Shown: piece after piece, positions 18,238-25,000 of the stretch
Layout of the letters: each line of letters begins with the position of its first letter
Numbering within the stretch: position 1 is the first letter of the stretch
Assembly (NCBI GenBank): GCA_018136815.1
Contig: JADDIW010000076.1
Coordinates: forward strand, 1-25,000
DNA: 25,000 bases
DNA from: Isochrysis galbana
Taxonomy: Eukaryota; Haptophyta; Isochrysidales; Isochrysidaceae
Direction: 5' to 3'
The notes under the pieces: model-generated
Database searches by the model: none
Seen by the model: only the letters and a program-made list of their open reading frames with translations
Told to the model about the DNA's origin: nothing
Position numbers and translations under genes: made by a program

Positions 18238-18543
18238 ATGACGGCCATACAGCTCGCTTCCCGGTGGGGAACCCACACCGAGCTCTCCCCTGCGCACCTC
18301 CAGCGCCTCGTGCGGGCCAAAACCGTCCTCGCAAACTCAGGCAACTTTGTCATCCTAGCAGCTCAGGCAGAACACAAAACCAAGGCGATCCCATCGCTCC
18401 TCGTCTTTGAACCAGCCAGCCAACAACAACACATCCTCAAAATATGTCTATGGGACCAAAGGCTCTCCGTGTCCCAGCGCGGGGGGTGCATCGCCCAGGC
18501 GCATAACTTCAACTCCACCTTCGTCCTGCCAACGGAAGTGTGA
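18238..18543 (+). CDS. Small hypothetical ORF beside retroelement remnants
   Basis: An ATG-initiated 101-codon frame, 39 bp upstream of the next ORF on the same strand. I do not recognise a family. The N-terminal half is helical in character (SPAHLQRLVRAKTVLANSG), and the C-terminal half is rich in beta-formers (IPSLLVFEP, ILKICLWDQRLSV, FNSTFVL). No signal peptide or membrane segment. The base composition is milder than the flanking GC-rich host DNA and resembles the neighbouring retroelement-derived stretches. It may be part of a mobile or viral unit together with 18583-19035, or chance. Confidence 0.4.
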   Translation: MTAIQLASRWGTHTELSPAHLQRLVRAKTVLANSGNFVILAAQAEHKTKAIPSLLVFEPASQQQHILKICLWDQRLSVSQRGGCIAQAHNFNSTFVLPTEV

Positions 18544-18582
18544 CACGCGTCGTCCAATCTTTTCCGACGCTGTCAATAAACA

Positions 18583-19035
18583 ATGGGCAACTCCGCCGGG
18601 CGAATCGACAATCACGGCTTCGGAATCGGTAAGTATGACGTCAACAAACAAGACCCCAAGAATGCACAGGTTATCGCGGGATGCAAAATGACCATCTTCT
18701 CCGAGGCCGGCTTCAAAGGCGAACACACAACCATCAACGGCCCGTCGATGCTCAGCTCAGAAGACGTGCGGTGGGAAGACGTCGACCTACAGGCGATCGG
18801 GAGGACTCAACCAGTGCGCTCCCTAAAAGTCGAGTGTCATCCGGACTCGGCAGCGGCCAAACGAAAAGACAAATTTCAAGCTGAAGTAACTAAAATATTC
18901 GCAAAGGGAGCCGCATTTTTGCTAGGAGCCATAGTGCTCGCAGTATTTGTAATCATTCTCTTGTTCAAATTACTCAACAAGCGGTCCACCGAAAATAATC
19001 CAAAGGGACACGATGCCGCGCCACAGGCTAAATAA
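18583..19035 (+). CDS. Beta/gamma-crystallin-like membrane protein
   Basis: A 150-codon ATG frame. It begins Met-Gly-Asn-Ser-Ala-Gly, a good N-myristoylation consensus. Residues about 35-84 resemble one beta/gamma-crystallin Greek-key motif: the signature aromatic-x4-aromatic-x-Gly (FSEAGFKG) and the closing VRSLKVE. Residues about 109-131 form one strong hydrophobic helix (AAFLLGAIVLAVFVIILLF), flanked by lysines on both sides, with a short polar tail. The layout suggests a small protein anchored by a C-terminal transmembrane helix and possibly also by a lipid. Crystallin-type folds bind calcium in microbial members; here no clear calcium motif pair (N/D-N/D-x-x-S/T-S) is evident. It is not a part of any LINE or gypsy polyprotein I know, although it lies between fragments of both. 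A GTAAGT donor-like site inside it (18629) is a reminder that this may be one exon of a longer gene. Confidence 0.55.
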   Translation: MGNSAGRIDNHGFGIGKYDVNKQDPKNAQVIAGCKMTIFSEAGFKGEHTTINGPSMLSSEDVRWEDVDLQAIGRTQPVRSLKVECHPDSAAAKRKDKFQAEVTKIFAKGAAFLLGAIVLAVFVIILLFKLLNKRSTENNPKGHDAAPQAK

Positions 19036-19469
19036 AAAGAGAACTCCAACAATCCGCACGGTTCAACTGCTGGTTTGTACTGTAATAAGGGGGTCCTTTA
19101 AGTAGAACTTATACCGTCCACATGGGGGGCACTTGCGAAAAAAACAACCAAACCTGAGGTTGCACCCTCTGACGACGATCCAAGGGCGATCTGTCGGCGA
19201 TCTCGTCTGGAAGGGGAATCGCACCATAACGGATAACGGAAACGAGGGGCAATCCTGCCGCGCAGGATTCCAAGAGACTTACCGAGTAAGACGAGAGAAG
19301 TGCGGTGTGCCTAAGGGGGGGATGCGAAGAGATTGCAAATCAAACCTGATTGCATATCACTGATCGCTGAAGTAGATAGAGAAACGCGGGGAACATAGCG
19401 AATTAAACCTATTGGCGAGGCGCCTGGGAGGAAGAAAGGTGGGGAAACTTCCCTTCTATTCGAAAGTAA
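19036..19469. other. Non-coding stretch with strong hairpin
   Basis: No supported gene. At 19251-19269 aatcctgc-cgc-gcaggatt forms a perfect 8-bp hairpin; just after it, cttac-cga-gtaag (19279-19291) can form another. The sequence gggcaatcctg entering the first hairpin equals a conserved stretch of chloroplast trnL group I introns, but the rest of that core is not recognisable here. It may be the untranslated part of the LINE whose RT fragment follows, or of the ORF pair before it. Confidence 0.4.
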
Positions 19470-19832
19470 GAGAGAGGGCGCTCCACAACCCAAGATCCCA
19501 TGCGTCCAAGCGAAGCTTTTGACCGAGAACGAGAGAAAGCAGAGAATTATAACGATAAATACCGAACGACGAAGAGAAGAGCCCGAAGCCTAACGAGTGT
19601 CGATTCGCGAATGCGACACTTCCGAAGGTACGCGAAATCCCTCACGAACTCCGAGGCCAAACCTATCCGGTACATCAAAGCCAACGGAGGCAGAAGCTTC
19701 CCATTCAACGTAGCGAGCGGCGTCCCCCAGGGATGCCCACTGTCGCCGTTGGCCTTCCTCCTAACGGCGGAAGTTCTCACCCGGGCGATCAACGAAGACG
19801 ATGACATAGAAGGCCGCCGGCCGTTTTTCTAA
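19470..19832 (+). pseudogene. LINE reverse-transcriptase fragment
   Basis: The frame is open from just after a TAA at 19467. It contains RHFRRYAKSL, PIRYIKANGGRSFPF and then SGVPQGCPLSPLAFLL, the motif-B signature of non-LTR reverse transcriptases (GVxQGCPLSP), followed by TRAINEDDDIEG. About 66 residues upstream, SEAFDRE resembles the end of motif A but lacks its first aspartate. The coding match ends at about 19817, and the frame stops at 19832 before motif C (xADD) is reached. Both ends are therefore missing. No target-site duplication was found around it. Confidence 0.8.
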
Positions 19833-20334
19833 CGCTCCTAGGGACCTCAGTTTTGCAGAACGGAGGTAGTATTTGGACTGCATAATAAGTAAATGTAACC
19901 TCACACACGGACACATTGTCACAAAGGAAGGATCTGTCGCATAGTAAAGGGGGGGGGGGGGGGGGAGCACAAGAACGAGGCGCGAACTCCAGTGTGCGTA
20001 GCAGATGCCGACGTGCTAGCACGCATACGAGCCCCTTGTGACTCGCGCAGCCTGTGCCAGCATCCCTGCCACCCTACCCTCATCCAAATTCGTGCAATTG
20101 ACGTCTCCGACACTAGCGTGCTTATTTGTTGGGTACCGCCTGAACCTTCTCTTCCATGTTACTTGTCCGTGTTTTGGTCAAGAAGCGCGTAACACCACGT
20201 GGAAGCTTCACCATGCAACGATCGCCTTGCTGCGTTTCACAGCGCCCAGTGAAAGCATGCCTCAATCGCGTTCAGAATGTGGTGATGTGCACGCCACGTC
20301 CTAAGAAGTCTCAAGCTAACCCCACTTTCAAAGC
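19833..20334. other. Intergenic, no gene supported
   Basis: Includes a 17-G homopolymer at 19949-19965. It lies downstream of the minus-strand coiled-coil gene, so part is probably its 3' UTR. No coding signal recognised. Confidence 0.5.
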
Positions 20335-23300
20335 TCATTGCTGATCCTTGTTCTTCTCGGCGGCTTCGAGCTCGTTCACCATCTTTTGCATTTTGGCTAC
20401 ACGCTTCTCAAGCGATGCGGCCGCCTTGAGGTTCTCCGCCTCGATCCCCTGGGGTCGGTAGGAGGCGACTCAGCTAGCACGCGCCGCGAGCTGCATGATA
20501 ACATACACACAAGAACGCGTCGTACTCAGGCACGGATTCGCGTGTGGCAGCGCACATCTTTTTGGACCGCATCTCGCGCGCCCGCCAGCTCCGCCTCAGC
20601 AGATGCAAGCGCCGCATACGCATCAGCGAGCGAGGCCTCGGCCTCGGCTTCCTTTTGCTTGAGGATCTGAAAAAAGTAGACAAGTGGTGGACAACGAGCG
20701 ACGTGATTGACAGCTTTCTCGCGCGACACGACGGCTCCAACGGCATGACACACAGCTACACGCATAGGTGCACAACAACTTACCTCGGCTGCTTTTACGG
20801 CATCAGCAGCCCTCTTGGGCGGCGGCGGCGGCGGCGCTGCCGCCCTCTTTGTGGAAGGCGGGCTGCTCGACGTGTCGTCGTTCGTGTCCTTGCCAAGGCC
20901 TAGCGCGAGGATGCCGGCCCCAATAGCGCCGGCACCTAGGAGGACGTTTTGCACTACTCCCTGCAAGACGTCACCGATGCCGCCGCCACCAGCCAACGCG
21001 CGCACGGCATCAGCTTCCGCTTTGGCCGCCACCTCCGCATCCACCTTGGAAGTAGACTTTGACTGCGCAGGCTTCGACTGCACTTGCACATCGCGCTGCA
21101 CTTGCACGTCGCGCCGCACTTCCACGTCGCGCTGCACGCGCTCTGGCTCGCCTTGCTTGACGGAACGGGCCGCCTCGTATTCCGCGATGCGGGCAGCCTT
21201 GGCCTCCTTGGATTTGCGCAGAAGCTCAGCCACCTCGCGAGTACGCGCAAGTTCGGCCTCCTCCGCCGCCTTACGTGCCTCTGCGGCCGCCCGAATCTTT
21301 GCCTGGCGCTGTACCTCGGCGCGAACGCGAGCTTCGGCCTCTTCTGCCTCGCGGGCGGCTACCCGCTCCGCTTGCTTTTGGGCTGCTGCACTCGCCTCCT
21401 TCTCCATTGTTGCTTGCCGCTCCGCCGCCTGGCGGTTTGCCTCAGCCTCCCGCTTCTTAGATGCGGACTCCGCGAGCCGCGACTGCTCAATCTTGGACGC
21501 CTCCAACTTCTGTGCGCCAGCTGCCATCTTCTGCTCTGCTGCGGCTGCCGCGTCAGCGGCGCGGCGTGTCTGCTCCTCCGCCGCCTGAACAAGCGCACGC
21601 TCTGCGGCCTGGGCGCGCATCAGCTCTTGCTTGGCCTCGGCCAACTCCCGAGCCTCAGCTGCTTCCGCTTCGGCCGCAGCGCGCGCCGCGCTGTCCGACT
21701 CGGCCTTCTGCCTTCGCATCGCTTCCTCGGCCTCGCGAGCCGCTTCCATTCGCCGTTGCGCCGCAGCGGCCCCTTCTAGACGAGACTGCTCCAGCTTTGA
21801 CTTTCGCTCCTCCTCGGCCGCGCGCTCCTCGGCACGTGCCTGCTCTGCCGCCTGACGGGCCATCTCTTCTTGCTGGCGCATCTCCTGTACCGCCTTCTGG
21901 ACAGCAAGCGCGGCAGCTTCGCGCTTGGCCTTGGCTTCTGCAGCAGCGGCCCTCTCCGCCTCGGCCCTCTCCACCCCGGCGCGCTCGGCAGCTTCCTTTG
22001 CCGCGGCTATCTCCGCAGCCTTCGCCTCCTTTGCCGCTTTCTCCTGGGCAGCCTTCTCGGCCTTGGCTCGCTCAGCCGCCTCTCTCGCAGCGGCAACCTC
22101 CGCCGCTTTAGCCTCCTTCAACGCCGCCTCTTGGGTGGCCTTATCTGCCTTGACACGCTCAGCTGCCTCCCTTGCGGCCCTCTCCTCGGCGGCCTTGGCC
22201 TCCTGGGCAGCAGCGACCTGCTTAGCCTGCGCCTCCTTCACCGCCCTCTCCTCGGCAGCCTTCTCGGCTTTGGCCCGCTCAGCGGCCTCGCGCGCTGCCC
22301 TCTCTTCGGCAGCCCTCTCCGCCTTAGCTTGCTGCGCAGCTTCCCTGGAGGCGGTCTCCTCCGCAGCCTTCTCAGCGCGCGCGCGCTCCGCAGCCTCCCT
22401 CGCCGCCTTCTCCTCGGCAGCTTTCGCTTCCTTGGCCCGCTCAATGGCCTCCTGCCTTGCAGCAGCCTCAGCAAGCTTGACTTCCTTTGCTGCCTGTTCA
22501 GCAGCTGCCTTCTCCGCTGCAGCTTGGGCAGCGGCGTTCTTGCGCGCCTCCTCCGCAGCAGCTCTCTCAGCGGCTGCTCGCTCCCTCGCCATGGTCTCCT
22601 CAGCGATCTTTTGGGCCTTAGCCTGCAACGCTGCCTCCCGCTGACGAGCTGCTTCTTCAGCAGCGGCCTCACGCTGAGCGGCAGCTGCAGCTCGTGCTTC
22701 CTCGGTAGCTCTTTTCTCCTGTGCAAGCTTGGCCTTGCGCGCCTCCTCGGCCGCCTGCTTAGCGGCCGCCTCTTCTGCAGCTTTCATTTCACGAGCTGCT
22801 TTCTCGGCCGCTGCTTTCTCGGCCTTGGCCTGTTCGGCGGCCTCGCGCGATGCCTTATCGGCCGCGACCTTCAGAGTCTTGGCCTGCTCGGCCGCCTGGC
22901 GTGCCGCAGCCGCCTCGGCGTCCTTCAGCTCGCGCGCAGCTTGCTCTGTCGCAGCCTTCTCCGCCTTAGCCAGCTCGGCGGCCTCGCGATCTGCGGCTGC
23001 TTTTGCGGCCTTCGCTTCGCGTGCAGCCTTCTCTGCAGCCGCCTTTTCGGCCTTGGCCTGTTCGACGGCCTCGCGTGCCGTGGCCTCTTCGGCGGCTTTC
23101 ATCTCGCGCGCAGCCTTCTCTGCAGCCTGGCGCGCCGCCGCATCCTCAGCGGCCTTGGACTCGCGCGCGGCTTTCTCTGCAGCCACTTTCTCGGCCTTCG
23201 CCTGCTCGGCGGCCTCACGCGCCGCGGCCGCTTCGGCGGCCTTGGACTCGCGTGCGGCTTTCTCTGCAGCCGCTTTCTCGGCCTTCGCCTGCTCGGCGGC

Positions 23301-25000
23301 CTCACGCGCCGCGGCCGCTTCGGCGGCCTTGGACTCGCGCGCAGCCCTCTCCTCAGCGGCCTTGGACTCGCGTGCGGCTTTCTCTGCAGCCGCCTTTTCG
23401 GCCTTCGCCTGCTCGGCGGCCTCACGCGCCGCGGCCGCTTCGGCGGCCTTGGACTCGCGCGCAGCTTTCTCTGCAGCCGCTTTCTCGGCCTTCGCCTGCT
23501 CGGCGGCCTCACGCGCCGCGGCCGCTTCGGCGGCCTTGGACTCGCGCGCAGCCCTCTCCTCAGCGGCCTTGGACTCGCGTGCGGCTTTCTCTGCAGCCGC
23601 CTTTTCGGCCTTCGCCTGCTCGGCGGCCTCACGCGCCGCGGCCGCTTCGGCGGCCTTGGACTCGCGCGCAGCTTTCTCTGCAGCCGCTTTCTCGGCCTTC
23701 GCCTGCTCGGCGGCCTCACGCGCCGCGGCCGCTTCGGCGGCCTTGGACTCGCGCGCAGCCAACTCCTCAGCGGCCTTGGACTCGCGTGCGGCTTTCTCTG
23801 CAGCCGCTTTCTCGGCCTTCGCCTGCTCGGCGGCCTCACGCGCCGCGGCCGCTTCGGCGGCCTTGGACTCGCGCGCAGCCCTCTCCTCAGCGGCCTTGGA
23901 CTCGCGTGCGGCTTTCTCTGCAGCCGCTTTCTCGGCCTTCGCCTGCTCGGCGGCTTCACGCGCCGCAGCCGCCTCAGCAGCCTTAGACTCGCGCGCAGCC
24001 CTCTCGGCAGCCGCCTTCTCGGCACGTGCCTGCTCCGCAGCCTGGCGTGCCGCTGCCGCCTTCTCAGCCTGCAGCTCGCGCGGGGATTTGAGTGCGAGCG
24101 TCTCCGCCTTGGTGGCAGCCTCAGCAGCAGCAGCCTCCAACTGAGCCTCGACGCGGGCCTTCTCGGCGGCCTCCGCCTCCGCAGCCCGCCGTGCCTCGGG
24201 TGTCACGCCTCGTTTCACGCCTGAGGGGCGGACCGACGCCTTGCGGACGGCCTCGGCCTCGGCGCGAGCCTGCGCCGCCTCGGCACGCTTGGCCTCGGCG
24301 GCCGCCTTGTCAGCAGCCGCCTTCTCGACGCGTAGCTGCTCATCAGCCGTGCGAGCCGCCCTCGCTTCGGCCGCCTTAGCCGTCTTCGCTTCCTCGGCCG
24401 CTCGACGAGCAGCAGCGGCCTCCGCTGCCTTGGTTTCACGCGCAGCCGCATCCGCCGCCTTGCGCGCGTCGGCGTCGCGACGGGCGGCCGCAGCCTCCTC
24501 GGCCTGTGCAACGCGCTTGGCCTCGGCCGCCGCCTTCTCCTGAGCCAGCTTCTCTGCCCGCGCCTGGGCCGCAGCACGCCGTGCCGCAGCAGCCTCCTCA
24601 GCCGCCGCCTTGCGCTTGGCCTCGGCCTCCGCGCGCTCAGCCGCTGCCTTGGCTTGCTTTGCCTGCTCCTCAGCCGCCTTGGCCACCTTGGCCTCCTCAG
24701 CCGCGCGCTTTGCGGCAGCAGCTTCAGCCGCCTTGGCCTCAGCCTCATCGGCTGCAGCCGACGTCTTAGTTGCCTCCGCGGTGCGCTCCTTCAGCTCGCG
24801 CTTCAGAGAAGCGACCGTCTTCAGCTCCTCCGGCGTGAGGAAGGAGGCCATCGATGAGTCCAAGCCAAGGGCCTCCGCCTCCTTCAACGCCTTTTGTGCT
24901 GCAGCCTGTGCGGCCTTAGCAGCGCGCGCTTCCGCACGCGCAGCCTCTGCCTCCAACTTGGCCTGCGCTGCGGCCTCCGTCTGGGCAGCACGCTTCGCCT
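20335..25000 (-). CDS. Giant Ala-rich coiled-coil protein (5' end outside window)
   Basis: Three exons are visible on the minus strand: 20784 to beyond 25000, 20556-20666 and 20335-20448, with phase-0 introns of 117 nt (donor GTAAGT, acceptor TTTTTTCAG) and 107 nt (donor GTGCGC, acceptor CCCCAG). At least about 1,479 residues are encoded; the frame is still open at the window edge. Nearly all of it is Ala, Glu, Lys and Arg in heptad-compatible patterns (AAEKAARESKAAE and similar), i.e. one long alpha-helix or coiled coil. Residues encoded by about 23150-24000 form a nearly perfect tandem array. Near the C terminus come VQRDVEVRRDVQVQRDVQVQ, a hydrophobic Gly/Ala/Leu segment (VLQGVVQNVLLGAGAIGAGI) that may insert in or touch a membrane, a Pro run, and two more coiled-coil exons (QKEAEAEASLADAYAALASA; LEKRVAKMQKMVNELEAAEK). 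A role as cytoskeletal, basal-body or membrane-tethering spacer is inferred only from shape. TolA-like similarity is compositional. Confidence 0.85.
23150..24000 (-). repeat. In-frame 87/120-bp tandem repeat with 207-bp higher order
   Basis: Basic unit 87 bp (29 residues, core REAAEQAKAEKAAAEKAARE); a longer form of 120 bp (40 residues) adds the 11-residue block ERAARESKAAE. Short and long forms alternate to give a 207-bp (69-residue) composite: the block beginning gcagccctctcctcagcgg starts at 23341 and 23548, and its variant at 23755 starts 207 bp later; the next copy follows at 23875, 120 bp on. Copies are nearly identical at the DNA level, with only scattered substitutions (for example one E-R to E-L change near 23760). 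All lengths are multiples of three, so the frame is kept. Confidence 0.9.

Noticed and set aside
21870..24224. A 784-codon plus-strand open frame rich in Leu, Gly, Arg and Cys
   Set aside because: It is antisense to the Ala-rich coiled-coil gene. The GCC/GCG/AAG/GAG codon bias of that gene leaves several antisense frames open. The sense product has intron-exon structure and heptad logic; the antisense one does not.

Overview
The window looks like nuclear DNA of a GC-rich unicellular eukaryote, most likely an alga; a haptophyte-type genome is plausible but not provable from sequence alone. Reasons: genes are monocistronic, sit on both strands and are separated by 1-2 kb of low-complexity, repeat-rich DNA. 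Three of the gene models can be completed only by splicing short GT-AG introns (90-462 nt), and a fourth keeps its frame through a 117-nt in-frame intron. Seven of the eight inferred donors begin GTG (GTGCG, GTGAG and similar). There are fragments of two classes of retrotransposon. No rRNA, tRNA, CRISPR or bacterial operon structure was seen.

Layout. 1-2450: a 5'-truncated non-LTR retrotransposon (553-2138) bounded by a perfect 20-bp target-site duplication, followed by copy A of a dispersed repeat. 4095-4858 (+): peroxiredoxin-like thioredoxin-fold protein, two exons. 6647-8920 (-): five-exon co-chaperone with an N-terminal J domain and C-terminal TPRs. 10925-12261 (+): sulfotransferase-like secretory or Golgi protein, two exons. 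12487-13054: repeat copy B. 13952-15163 (-): intronless fusion of an alpha/beta-hydrolase domain with an FKBP-type prolyl isomerase domain. 15731-16740: repeat copy C with a 40-bp inverted repeat and a 14-bp direct repeat around it. 17242-19832: a mosaic holding a Ty3/gypsy reverse-transcriptase fragment, two small ORFs of unknown origin (one a beta/gamma-crystallin-like protein with a myristoylation-type N terminus and a membrane segment), a structured non-coding stretch and a LINE reverse-transcriptase fragment. 20335-25000 (-): the 3' part of a gene for a very long Ala/Glu/Lys/Arg coiled-coil protein with an internal higher-order repeat.

The host genes do not form a pathway. Three are protein-folding or redox housekeeping types (J-TPR, FKBP fusion, peroxiredoxin-like), one modifies glycans or lipids with sulfate, and one is probably structural. 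The most novel items are the hydrolase-FKBP fusion, whose hydrolase half lacks a catalytic histidine, and the two-ORF cassette at 18238-19035 among the retroelement remnants.
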